Shown piece by piece: positions 1-4,135 of a stretch of DNA of 5,209 nt. How positions within the stretch are numbered: position 1 is the first letter of the stretch; every line of letters starts with the position of its first letter. Location of the stretch: positions 1 through 5,209 of the forward strand of contig LNZQ01000147.1 of assembly GCA_002007315.1 (NCBI GenBank), read 5' to 3'. Below the pieces are notes generated by a model, which was given only the letters and a program-made list of their open reading frames with translations, did not search any database and was not told where the DNA came from. The DNA is from Epulopiscium sp. Nele67-Bin004. Lineage in GTDB: Bacteria; Bacillota_A; Clostridia; Lachnospirales; Cellulosilyticaceae. Made by a program: the position numbers and the translations under genes.

Positions 1-1010
1 CTTTAGCTTTAATATTCCTAAGAGGATGAAAAATCCTTATGTCGCCACAAAATTAAAACTTTTTCGCTCGTGGATGTCTTCCTGTAGATTTCAAATTAAA
101 ATTGACCGAGGCCTCTCATTTTAAAATGGAACGTGGATCGGGTAATTAGACAGTCAATCAATCTTGTTTTTTCCGCTGAAGAAAGGACTATTGAATAATT
201 TTAGTTTCGCCAAAAAAAGCAATTATCTTCCTAATAAGGTTGGCCCGCAAGTCAACCATCTCGTCACGCCTCTTTAATTGCACACCAAACGACTAACCAC
301 CCCCACCCCCCTAAAATTAATGATAATCCGAGAAGGGCTGTAATTGCGGAACATGAATAAATCATTGAATAAATTCAGGGCTTTCCGGGCTGAGACCTTT
401 CACACTGACCTCATAAACGGGGACACGTGAGATGGTCAAATTGGAGGCAGAGATTCTCCATCACGAACAACCAACTTGTGGAGAGCGCGCCTGGAAACTG
501 GAAACCATCCACTCCTCGCTGACATTCAAACGCTGGCTGCTAGTCAATCACACAGCAGAGATGAAATGTGACTGCAGTGTTTTGGAAGTTACTGACAAGG
601 AGACTTCAGACAAGAATCACCGTAAAGTGATGCGCACACGTGAGCAGCTGAAGTAAATAGAAATAGTGGACTATCACACAGCGCACGACTGGCACTGGTT
701 TATTCTCCTCAGCAGCTGCTCCACATCCTGATTGGACTGCAAGTTGTGAATGCTCTACCCCCTTCAGCCACTAGGTGTGGCACTTAATCTTTTATTTATT
801 TCAGGCAATTATTTTGATACGAGAGCGGCTGTTTTGTCCATGTCAGTGATTCTGCATCAAACTACCGTGTGAGGTGAAAAAAACTACTGCACCACTCATA
901 AAAAGCATGTATTAATATAGGCCCGAATATTAATAATGAAATTTAAGTTTCCAGTGTAAAAAGTTTTTTTTTAAATTAATCATTTTCTTTAAAGTGTGTG
1001 ACTGCCCTAA
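1..1010. other. Non-bacterial-looking DNA without a supported gene
   Basis: I see no gene here. The longest frame (432-656, 74 codons) has no convincing ribosome-binding site, no recognisable domain and only ordinary mixed composition, so I do not call it. The stretch has a C-rich run near 299-311, several AT-rich patches and a T-run at 964-972, but no bacterial promoter or terminator module like those found after 1600. A 1-kb gene desert next to a compact bacterial locus is unusual. I infer it is eukaryotic (perhaps host fish or other animal) DNA joined to a bacterial contig. An alternative is a decayed bacterial intergenic region. The origin call is low confidence. Confidence 0.5.
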
Positions 1011-1031
1011 AATCACACAGACCTCACAGCC

Positions 1032-1637
1032 ATGAGTACGCACGAGAGCTGTTCAAGAATAATGGAAAACGAAGTAGGTCGCAGCAGGGAGTTCATCAAT
1101 TACTACTTCCCAAAACTCAAATCCTACTTCCCCGAGCTAGAGAATATCACGGCAGACGACTTATACAAAATCGCAAACCAATGCCAGCCGTCCATGATAC
1201 GCATACACGCCGACGAAATCACCTACAATCTCCACATCATCATCCGTTATGAAATGGAAAAAATGATAATCAACGAAGACATCCCTGTATCCGAGCTGCC
1301 CAAAATCTGGAATCAAAAATACACCGAATATCTCGGCATCACCCCAAAAGACGACCTCGAAGGCATTATGCAGGACATACATTGGAGTCATCTGGTTATG
1401 GGCTACTTTCCGTCCTATACGCTGGGCAGTATTTATGCGGCTCAGCTCTTTGACACTTTCAAAAAATCCCACGCCGTCGACTACCAAAAAGACACCCTCA
1501 AATCCCTCTACGAATGGATGAAAGAACATATCTACCAGTACGGCTCTACCTACACCCCGTCAGAACTGATAATCAAAGCCACAGGTTCAGATATGGACAT
1601 CAACCCATACATAGAATACCTAAAATCCAAAATCTAA
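1032..1637 (+). CDS. Metallocarboxypeptidase of family M32, C-terminal part (5'-truncated)
   Basis: C-terminal 200 or so residues of an M32 (carboxypeptidase Taq type) zinc carboxypeptidase, a cytoplasmic enzyme that removes C-terminal amino acids from peptides. Seen here: the HES motif that follows the HEXXH zinc site in this family (residues 4-6, HESCSRIMEN), GRSREF (16-21), the signature RIHADEITYNLHIIIRYEME (58-77) and LGITPKDDLEG...QDIHWS...GYFPSYTLGSIYAAQ (101-138). Family members are usually near 500 residues, so about 300 N-terminal residues including HEXXH are missing. The ATG at 1032 has no Shine-Dalgarno; the frame is open back to a stop at 1008, and similarity may begin a few codons before the ATG (D-L-T-A). 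It is therefore a fragment, not a real start. The cut coincides with the change to non-bacterial DNA. Family assignment is secure; the truncated enzyme should be inactive. Confidence 0.9.
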   Translation: MSTHESCSRIMENEVGRSREFINYYFPKLKSYFPELENITADDLYKIANQCQPSMIRIHADEITYNLHIIIRYEMEKMIINEDIPVSELPKIWNQKYTEYLGITPKDDLEGIMQDIHWSHLVMGYFPSYTLGSIYAAQLFDTFKKSHAVDYQKDTLKSLYEWMKEHIYQYGSTYTPSELIIKATGSDMDINPYIEYLKSKI

Positions 1638-1645
1638 TACCAATC

Positions 1646-1675
1646 AAAAAAGCACCCGCTATAGGGTGCTTTTTG
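1646..1675 (+). terminator. Intrinsic terminator after the M32 gene
   Basis: Seven-bp GC-containing stem agcaccc (1651-1657) / gggtgct (1664-1670) with a 6-nt loop, an A-run before it and a T-run after it, so it could work in both directions. It lies 9 nt after the M32 stop codon and also insulates cassette A. A near-identical copy is at 3594-3623. Confidence 0.85.
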
Positions 1676-1697
1676 CTGTATATACCGTAAATAAAGT

Positions 1698-1727
1698 TTT
1701 ACAATCTCCCGCCGATAGATATTTAAT
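1698..1727 (+). promoter_or_regulatory. Sense (toxin) promoter, cassette A
   Basis: TTTACA (1698-1703), 18-bp spacer, TTTAAT (1722-1727); predicted transcript start near 1734. The -35, spacer and -10 are nearly identical in cassettes B, C and D. Confidence 0.55.
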
Positions 1728-1744
1728 AAATAGTTGAGAGTTGC

Positions 1745-1779
1745 AAAAAGAAAACGCACTGCGATAACAATGCGTTTTC
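1745..1779 (-). terminator. Antisense RNA terminator, cassette A
   Basis: Nine-bp stem gaaaacgca (1750-1758) / tgcgttttc (1771-1779); on the - strand it is followed by TTTTT (1749-1745). In the sense mRNA the same bases form a 5' UTR hairpin 11 nt before the Shine-Dalgarno. Confidence 0.65.
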
Positions 1780-1803
1780 AAATTCACACAGGAGGTGTTT
1801 CCT

Positions 1804-1866
1804 ATGAGAATCCTTGTAATTCTCACACTACTGGCGTTGCTGCTTATTCCGATAACAGCATATTGA
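1804..1866 (+). CDS. Ibs-like hydrophobic peptide, cassette A (putative type I toxin)
   Basis: A 20-residue peptide, MRILVILTLLALLLIPITAY: a charged N-terminus followed by an almost uninterrupted hydrophobic helix, long enough to insert in the inner membrane. It has an excellent Shine-Dalgarno GGAGG (1791-1795) 8 nt before the ATG. From memory, E. coli IbsC (19 residues, ending LLLISFSAY) has the same size, N-terminal Arg, Leu/Ile core and -AY end. Ibs peptides are membrane-depolarising toxins silenced by Sib antisense RNA. The gene is framed by its own promoter and terminator and is fully overlapped by a predicted antisense RNA. It is far below normal gene-calling length and most annotations would miss it. 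Translation is strongly suggested by the RBS and by conservation of the peptide plan in five cassettes; toxicity is inferred. Confidence 0.75.
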   Translation: MRILVILTLLALLLIPITAY

Positions 1867-1871
1867 GCCGG

Positions 1872-1901
1872 ATAGAGAGAGTTTCGGCTCTCTCTATTTT
1901 T
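1872..1901 (+). terminator. Sense terminator and antisense 5' hairpin, cassette A
   Basis: Perfect 10-bp stem atagagagag (1872-1881) / ctctctctat (1888-1897), loop tttcgg, then a T-run. It starts 5 nt after the peptide stop codon. Read on the other strand, the same stem sits at the 5' end of the antisense RNA. Confidence 0.75.
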
Positions 1902-1930
1902 ATTATACGGCTTAAATCCCAAATTGTCAA
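1902..1930 (-). promoter_or_regulatory. Antisense promoter, cassette A (perfect consensus)
   Basis: Read on the - strand: TTGACA (1930-1925), exactly 17 bp, TATAAT (1907-1902). Twelve of twelve consensus bases with ideal spacing, much stronger than the sense promoter. It lies back to back with the cassette B sense promoter, the two -35 boxes 18 bp apart. Confidence 0.85.
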
Positions 1931-1948
1931 GCATTTTGCAAATAAAGT

Positions 1949-1978
1949 TTTACAATCTCCCGCCGATAGATATTTAAT
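1949..1978 (+). promoter_or_regulatory. Sense promoter, cassette B
   Basis: TTTACA (1949-1954), 18 bp, TTTAAT (1973-1978); predicted start near 1985. Confidence 0.55.
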
Positions 1979-1992
1979 AAATAAGTGATAAA

Positions 1993-2064
1993 ATGAATGT
2001 ATCAAAAAAATACAGAGCTTTTTGGCGAAGCTCTGTAAATTCATCCATAAGGAGTATCTTATGA
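1993..2064 (+). CDS. Possible 23-codon leader peptide coupled to toxin B
   Basis: ATG at 1993, 23 codons (MNVSKKYRAFWRS... ending SIRSIL), and a TGA stop at 2062-2064 that overlaps the toxin start as ATGA. It runs through the 5' UTR hairpin and the toxin Shine-Dalgarno. Such an overlap recalls Mok/Hok translational coupling in another type I system. The upstream ribosome-binding site is weak (aagtgat only). The same arrangement exists in cassette C but not in A, D or E, and B and C are close relatives, so conservation is limited evidence. Confidence 0.35.
   Translation: MNVSKKYRAFWRSSVNSSIRSIL
2004..2036 (-). terminator. Antisense RNA terminator, cassette B
   Basis: Nine-bp stem acagagctt (2012-2020) / aagctctgt (2028-2036), loop tttggcg on the + strand; on the - strand it is followed by A then seven Ts. 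The loop is the near-exact reverse complement of the cassette C loop. Confidence 0.75.
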
Positions 2065-2123
2065 ATGCGATGACATTCATTATCACGCTAATCATGTTGC
2101 TCATTCCGAGCCTCATGTTCTAG
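2061..2123 (+). CDS. Ibs-like hydrophobic peptide, cassette B
   Basis: Twenty residues, MNAMTFIITLIMLLIPSLMF: a short polar start, then a hydrophobic stretch rich in Ile, Leu and Met, with Pro followed by exactly four residues. Shine-Dalgarno AAGGAG (2049-2054) lies 6 nt upstream. It differs from peptide A in sequence but keeps length, helix and the LLIP motif, as expected for functional peptides rather than chance frames. From ACG (T9) to the stop its coding sequence is identical to peptide C, so B and C are the most recently related pair. Role as a membrane toxin is inferred from the cassette architecture. Confidence 0.72.
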   Translation: MNAMTFIITLIMLLIPSLMF

Positions 2124-2125
2124 CG

Positions 2126-2155
2126 ATAGAGAGAGTTTCGGCTCTCTCTATTTTT
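2126..2155 (+). terminator. Sense terminator and antisense 5' hairpin, cassette B
   Basis: Stem 2126-2135 / 2142-2151, loop tttcgg, T-run to 2155. Starts 2 nt after the peptide stop codon. Confidence 0.75.
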
Positions 2156-2184
2156 ATTATACGGCTTAAATCCCAAATTGTCAA
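2156..2184 (-). promoter_or_regulatory. Antisense promoter, cassette B (perfect consensus)
   Basis: - strand TTGACA (2184-2179), 17 bp, TATAAT (2161-2156). Here the repeat ends just upstream (gcattt then unrelated sequence), so no sense promoter lies behind it: this is the right edge of the first block. Confidence 0.85.
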
Positions 2185-2220
2185 GCATTTCATCTAATTA
2201 TTTTTTACAAATTTCGTAAA

Positions 2221-2243
2221 TGTAATTACATAAGTTGCAACTT
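2221..2243. promoter_or_regulatory. Two adjacent perfect palindromes (possible operator)
   Basis: TGTAATTACA (2221-2230) and AAGTTGCAACTT (2232-2243) lie side by side in AT-rich DNA. Dimeric regulator binding is possible; no regulator gene is in the window. AT-rich DNA gives short palindromes by chance, so confidence is low. Confidence 0.25.
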
Positions 2244-2319
2244 TAATTTCAAATTTTTTAATACACGTAAATCTTTGTGTTATAAGGCATTAAAAATATA
2301 AACTTTTTTAGTGTAAAAT

Positions 2320-2347
2320 TTGACACCTCATAAAAAATGTATAGATT
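2320..2347 (+). promoter_or_regulatory. Possible promoter upstream of the iterons
   Basis: TTGACA (2320-2325), 16 bp, TAGATT (2342-2347, four of six -10 bases). It would give a transcript through the 16-bp iterons and the repeat-containing frame at 2561. Confidence 0.4.
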
Positions 2348-2382
2348 AAATTGAAAATTAAAACAACAGTATTAATTTTCAC

Positions 2383-2446
2383 CGAGATACAATCGTATCA
2401 AGATACAACTATATCAAGATACAACTGTACCGAGATACAACTATCT
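2383..2446. repeat. Four tandem 16-bp iterons
   Basis: Four imperfect head-to-tail units of exactly 16 bp: 2383-2398, 2399-2414, 2415-2430 and 2431-2446. The core is c-a/g-AGATACAA followed by a variable half. Unit junctions give small dyads such as GTATC-AA-GATAC (2395-2406). They may be binding sites for a regulator or initiator, or a minisatellite. No replication protein gene is visible. Confidence 0.75.
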
Positions 2447-2494
2447 CATAAAAATAGTTTGATAATATTCATCCCTAAAGCGGGGTTGAGTATA

Positions 2495-2534
2495 AGAAAA
2501 TAGTGTCGACAAAAAATTTGTCTCGCTATTTTCT
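2495..2534. repeat. Interrupted inverted repeat before the GAACA frame
   Basis: Outer arms AGAAAATAG (2495-2503) / CTATTTTCT (2526-2534), inner arms GACAAA (2508-2513) / TTTGTC (2517-2522). It can form a hairpin ending 14 nt before the Shine-Dalgarno of the frame at 2561. It has no T-run on either side in the correct direction, so it fits an operator or 5' UTR structure better than a terminator. Confidence 0.5.
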
Positions 2535-2560
2535 AAAAAAAACTTGACAAGGAATTAAAA

Positions 2561-2728
2561 ATGACCTGTTCTGAACAGAACAGAACAGAACAGAACAGAA
2601 CAGAACAGAACAGAACAGAACAGAACAGAACAGAACAGAACAGAACAGAACAGAACAGAACAGAACAGTTAAATTGTATTTATTATAAAAAACCCCTTGC
2701 TGAAATTGGATTGATTTATCTATCTTAG
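2561..2728 (+). CDS. 55-residue repeat protein with GAACA microsatellite (candidate phase-variable gene or remnant)
   Basis: I do not recognise this gene. ATG at 2561 follows a reasonable Shine-Dalgarno (AAGGA, 2549-2553, 7 nt spacing). The frame reads MTCS, then about six turns of the pentapeptide EQNRT made by the pentanucleotide tract, then an unrelated tail ending EIGLIYLS. Because 5 is not a multiple of 3, gain or loss of one unit shifts the frame; the other two frames stop at 2670-2672 and 2686-2688. No frame opens into a long protein, unlike ordinary phase-variable genes, so it may be the 5' remnant of a lost gene, a tiny peptide, or not translated. A terminator-like hairpin overlaps its 3' end. 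Confidence 0.4.
   Translation: MTCSEQNRTEQNRTEQNRTEQNRTEQNRTEQNRTEQLNCIYYKKPLAEIGLIYLS
2573..2668. repeat. GAACA pentanucleotide microsatellite, 19 perfect copies
   Basis: An uninterrupted run of (GAACA)19 plus one G. Perfection over 96 bp implies recent expansion and high slippage rate. Read on the - strand it encodes (VLFCS)n in a frame that starts at TTG without a good ribosome site, which I do not call. Confidence 0.98.
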
Positions 2729-2745
2729 TTTTATGCGAGGGGTTT
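2688..2745 (+). terminator. Terminator-like long-loop hairpin
   Basis: Stem aaaaaccccttgc (2688-2700) / gcgaggggttttt (2733-2745), 13 bp with one G-U pair and a loop of about 32 nt. A/T runs on the outer sides let it act in both directions. It would end transcription through the microsatellite frame before the 2864 gene. Confidence 0.55.
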
Positions 2746-2757
2746 TTCCGTAAACTT

Positions 2758-2787
2758 TTGAAACAAACTATCAAGGAGGAGTATTAA
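2758..2787 (+). promoter_or_regulatory. Possible promoter of the 2864-3567 gene pair
   Basis: TTGAAA (2758-2763), 18 bp, TATTAA (2782-2787). It lies just after the long-loop hairpin and about 77 nt before the ATG. The Shine-Dalgarno-like AAGGAGG at 2773-2779 falls inside it and has no long frame after it. Confidence 0.3.
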
Positions 2788-2863
2788 ATATATCATATAG
2801 TTAATATCTAATAATATTCAATACCGCATATTAATCAATATCATAAAAATAAGGAATTTTACC

Positions 2864-3334
2864 ATGAGTGAAATATATTTGGAAAATATAGGAAAGTGTA
2901 CCATAATAAATATAGGTAAGTTTATGCTGCACAGTAATATAATTAGCCTTCATTTTATCACCATGTACAGCCATGAAGACGGATTTTATAATGCTTGGAA
3001 TCTGGAATTCAACGTAGTGGTATCCAAAAATACCGCTCAAGAGGCTGTAGCAGCACTAGGCGAAGCGCTGGTTTCTTGTGTTTACAAAAAATCGTCGTCG
3101 CCGAAAGACTTTGCCACCCTAAAACGGTGTATGGCAAATAACGAATGCCGCTTTTTATGGAGGCATTTCAATCGCTTTAATCAAACGCTGCTGCAAAAAG
3201 GCATAAACTTGCATGAATATACAGGACAGTCTGCATACACAAAAAATCAACATTCATACAAGATGATAATCAGCGATTCAATAGAAAAAAAACAAACGCT
3301 GCATACACAAATAAAAGGCGGTGTTAAATGCTAA
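2864..3334 (+). CDS. Small protein of unknown function, faintly HicB-like
   Basis: 156 residues; start supported by AAGGA (2851-2855) 8 nt upstream. I do not recognise it with certainty. Residues 38-70 read EDGFYNAWNLEFNVVV..NTAQEAVAALGEALV, which matches the pattern of HicB antitoxins (a DG-Y-x-A strand, then T-x-x-EA and an EA-containing helix), although the usual PDLPG turn is missing. The C-terminal half is polar with a KGINLHEY segment (about 119-126) similar to KGIDLDIF in the next protein; no clear HTH or RHH is visible. No signal peptide or membrane segment. It overlaps the following gene, so the two are an operon. If HicB-like it would be the antitoxin and autorepressor; another two-protein system is equally possible. 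Confidence 0.75.
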   Translation: MSEIYLENIGKCTIINIGKFMLHSNIISLHFITMYSHEDGFYNAWNLEFNVVVSKNTAQEAVAALGEALVSCVYKKSSSPKDFATLKRCMANNECRFLWRHFNRFNQTLLQKGINLHEYTGQSAYTKNQHSYKMIISDSIEKKQTLHTQIKGGVKC

Positions 3335-3567
3335 TGCAATATGAATGTGTCGTTAAAAAATTAGAAAAAATCGATTTCCGACAAGACATCAGGAGCAACA
3401 GCAGCCACTATCTTTATTTTATCAGCGATTGCAACCCTATAAGCATGTTAGTGCTGACGGTGGAATCCCCAAATATTTGTTTCAGCAAGGCAGTCCAAGA
3501 ATCACTCAGAAGAAAAGGCATAGATTTAGATATATTCAACGAATGTGAAATTGATTTCGGTTTCTAA
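3328..3567 (+). CDS. Small protein of unknown function, possibly HicA-like partner
   Basis: 79 residues from ATG 3328, or 77 from ATG 3334, which overlaps the upstream stop as TAATG; both fit translational coupling, and AAGG at 3315-3318 favours 3328. HicA toxins are 60-80-residue RNases with a GSH motif whose His is catalytic, a beta-strand pair, then a C-terminal helix and an acidic end. Here SSHYLYF (25-31) holds H27, followed by a hydrophobic strand LVLTVE (41-46) and a helix ending LRRKGIDLDIFNE (60-72), in the right order and spacing. The motif Gly is Ser and overall similarity is faint, so the assignment is a hypothesis. Its partner is the preceding gene. About 10 nt after it the duplicated array leader begins. 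Confidence 0.7.
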   Translation: MLMQYECVVKKLEKIDFRQDIRSNSSHYLYFISDCNPISMLVLTVESPNICFSKAVQESLRRKGIDLDIFNECEIDFGF

Positions 3568-3593
3568 AGACATACAAAAATCTAACACCAATC

Positions 3594-3623
3594 AAAAAAG
3601 CACCCGCCGCAGGGTGCTTTTTG
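3594..3623 (+). terminator. Intrinsic terminator after the 3328-3567 gene
   Basis: Stem agcaccc (3599-3605) / gggtgct (3612-3618), loop gccgca, T-run after. Duplicate of the M32 terminator, here closing the two-gene operon. Confidence 0.85.
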
Positions 3624-3645
3624 CTGTATATACCGCAAATAAAGT

Positions 3646-3675
3646 TTTACAATCGCCTACCGATAGATATTTAAT
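3646..3675 (+). promoter_or_regulatory. Sense promoter, cassette C
   Basis: TTTACA (3646-3651), 18-bp spacer with two changes from the other copies, TTTAAT (3670-3675). Confidence 0.55.
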
Positions 3676-3689
3676 AAATAAGTGATAAA

Positions 3690-3761
3690 ATGAATGTATC
3701 AAAAAAATACAGAGCTTCACCAAAAAGCTCTGTAAATTCATCCATAAGGAGCAGCTTATGA
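3690..3761 (+). CDS. Possible 23-codon leader peptide coupled to toxin C
   Basis: ATG at 3690, 23 codons (MNVSKKYRASPKS... ending SIRSSL), TGA overlapping the toxin ATG as ATGA (3758-3761). Same length and same overlap as the cassette B frame, kept even though the hairpin loop it runs through is inverted, which changes its middle from AFWR to ASPK. Ribosome-binding site is weak. Confidence 0.35.
   Translation: MNVSKKYRASPKSSVNSSIRSSL
3701..3733 (-). terminator. Antisense RNA terminator, cassette C
   Basis: Stem acagagctt (3709-3717) / aagctctgt (3725-3733), loop caccaaa on the + strand, then A and seven Ts on the - strand. The stem is identical to cassette B; the loop is flipped. Confidence 0.75.
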
Positions 3762-3823
3762 ATGTGCTGATAGCATTCATTATCACGCTAATCATGTTGC
3801 TCATTCCGAGCCTCATGTTCTAG
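3758..3823 (+). CDS. Ibs-like hydrophobic peptide, cassette C
   Basis: 21 residues: MNVLIA, then FIITLIMLLIPSLMF as in peptide B. Shine-Dalgarno AAGGAG (3746-3751), 6 nt spacing. Compared with B it has one extra codon and several changes confined to codons 3-6, with nothing changed downstream. Concentration of change at the N-terminus may mark adaptation of the start region to its antisense RNA. Function inferred from the family. Confidence 0.72.
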   Translation: MNVLIAFIITLIMLLIPSLMF

Positions 3824-3825
3824 CG

Positions 3826-3855
3826 ATAGAGAGAGTTTCAGCTCTCTCTATTTTT
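3826..3855 (+). terminator. Sense terminator and antisense 5' hairpin, cassette C
   Basis: Stem 3826-3835 / 3842-3851; loop tttcag, the only cassette whose loop differs from tttcgg. Confidence 0.75.
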
Positions 3856-3884
3856 ATTATACGGCTTAAATCCCAAATTGTCAA
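3856..3884 (-). promoter_or_regulatory. Antisense promoter, cassette C (perfect consensus)
   Basis: - strand TTGACA (3884-3879), 17 bp, TATAAT (3861-3856); back to back with the cassette D sense promoter, 18 bp between the -35 boxes. Confidence 0.85.
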
Positions 3885-3902
3885 GCATTTTGCAAATAAA
3901 GT

Positions 3903-3932
3903 TTTACAATCTCCCGCCGATAGATATTTAAT
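3903..3932 (+). promoter_or_regulatory. Sense promoter, cassette D
   Basis: TTTACA (3903-3908), 18 bp, TTTAAT (3927-3932); start near 3939. The sequence after the -10 diverges from other cassettes, giving the longest 5' UTR (about 97 nt). Confidence 0.55.
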
Positions 3933-3976
3933 AAACCTAGTTTAATAAGATATTGCAAAGATGATAAGAAATTGAC

Positions 3977-4011
3977 AAAAAGAAAAAGCATTACGGGAAT
4001 AATGCTTTTTC
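3977..4011 (-). terminator. Antisense RNA terminator, cassette D
   Basis: Stem gaaaaagcatta (3982-3993) / taatgctttttc (4000-4011), 12 bp with a 6-nt loop; - strand TTTTT at 3981-3977. Shares a gaaaa-gca stem style with cassette A. Confidence 0.7.
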
Positions 4012-4035
4012 AAAACTTACCATAGGAGGTACCCC

Positions 4036-4101
4036 ATGATAAGAGTTATGTTTCTTATCGTTCTGCTGATATTGTTGCTGCTACCTATAGCAACACATTA
4101 G
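4036..4101 (+). CDS. Ibs-like hydrophobic peptide, cassette D
   Basis: 21 residues: MIRVMFLIV, then LLILLLLPIATH. The Met-Ile-Arg start and very leucine-rich core make it, with peptide A, the closest to the enterobacterial Ibs plan. Shine-Dalgarno AGGAGG (4024-4029) lies 6 nt before the ATG, the best in the array. Pro is again followed by four residues. Little nucleotide identity to peptides B and C remains, yet hydrophobicity and length are kept, which argues for selection at protein level. Confidence 0.75.
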   Translation: MIRVMFLIVLLILLLLPIATH

Positions 4102-4105
4102 CCAG

Positions 4106-4135
4106 ATAGAGAGAGTTTCGGCTCTCTCTATTTTT
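4106..4135 (+). terminator. Sense terminator and antisense 5' hairpin, cassette D
   Basis: Stem 4106-4115 / 4122-4131, loop tttcgg, T-run to 4135. Confidence 0.75.

Larger units (their letters stand above)
1629..1732 (+). repeat. Array leader repeat, copy 1
   Basis: This block covers the last codons of the M32 gene (aaaatctaa), the terminator, ctgtatataccg and the cassette A sense promoter. It is repeated almost base for base at 3577-3680, upstream of cassette C. The shared left edge inside a coding sequence indicates segmental duplication of this locus end. Confidence 0.8.
1745..1895 (-). ncRNA. Sib-like antisense RNA, cassette A
   Basis: Predicted RNA of about 151 nt: it starts 7 nt after a perfect TATAAT at 1907-1902, spans the entire peptide gene and its Shine-Dalgarno in antisense, and ends at a hairpin plus U-run. 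Its 5' end folds into the 10-bp stem that is the sense terminator on the other strand. By analogy with Sib, it would pair with the toxin mRNA and block translation or trigger decay. Confidence 0.75.
2004..2149 (-). ncRNA. Sib-like antisense RNA, cassette B
   Basis: About 146 nt, from 7 nt after the - strand TATAAT (2161-2156) to the T-run at 2010-2004. It covers the whole peptide gene and most of the candidate leader frame, so it could block translation of both. Confidence 0.75.
3577..3680 (+). repeat. Array leader repeat, copy 2
   Basis: Copy of 1629-1732, beginning with the same aaaatctaa that encodes Lys-Ile-stop of the M32 gene, although no M32 gene lies here. Differences are a few single-base changes, for example in the terminator loop and promoter spacer. 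Confidence 0.8.
3701..3849 (-). ncRNA. Sib-like antisense RNA, cassette C
   Basis: About 149 nt between the - strand TATAAT (3861-3856) and the T-run at 3707-3701, fully covering the peptide gene. It differs from antisense B mainly in the first codons of the peptide and in the inverted terminator loop. Confidence 0.75.
3977..4129 (-). ncRNA. Sib-like antisense RNA, cassette D
   Basis: About 153 nt from the - strand TATAAT (4141-4136) to the T-run at 3981-3977. Its 5' hairpin is shared with the other antisense RNAs but its interior is distinct, so pairing specificity should lie in the interior. Confidence 0.75.

Noticed and set aside
432..656. 74-codon open frame in the first kilobase
   Set aside because: No RBS at a sensible distance, no domain, no bacterial signals around it, and the region looks non-bacterial.
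765..785. CTCF-like motif around CCACTAGGTGTGGCAC in the animal-looking part
   Set aside because: Spacing is off by an insertion relative to the core motif as I recall it; too weak to report as a feature.
1161..1529. 122-codon frame on the - strand
   Set aside because: Lies wholly inside the well-supported M32 coding sequence on the other strand; a shadow frame.
1659..2116. Open frames of 84-91 codons crossing cassettes A and B on both strands, and the similar one at 3592-3816
   Set aside because: They run through promoters, hairpins and peptide genes, have no RBS, and recur only because the DNA repeats; their ends vary between copies.
2573..2668. CRISPR array
   Set aside because: Five-base units with no spacers; a simple microsatellite.
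2526..2774. - strand frame with a (VLFCS)n repeat resembling a membrane protein
   Set aside because: Begins at TTG without a good RBS; its repeat follows automatically from the pentanucleotide tract.
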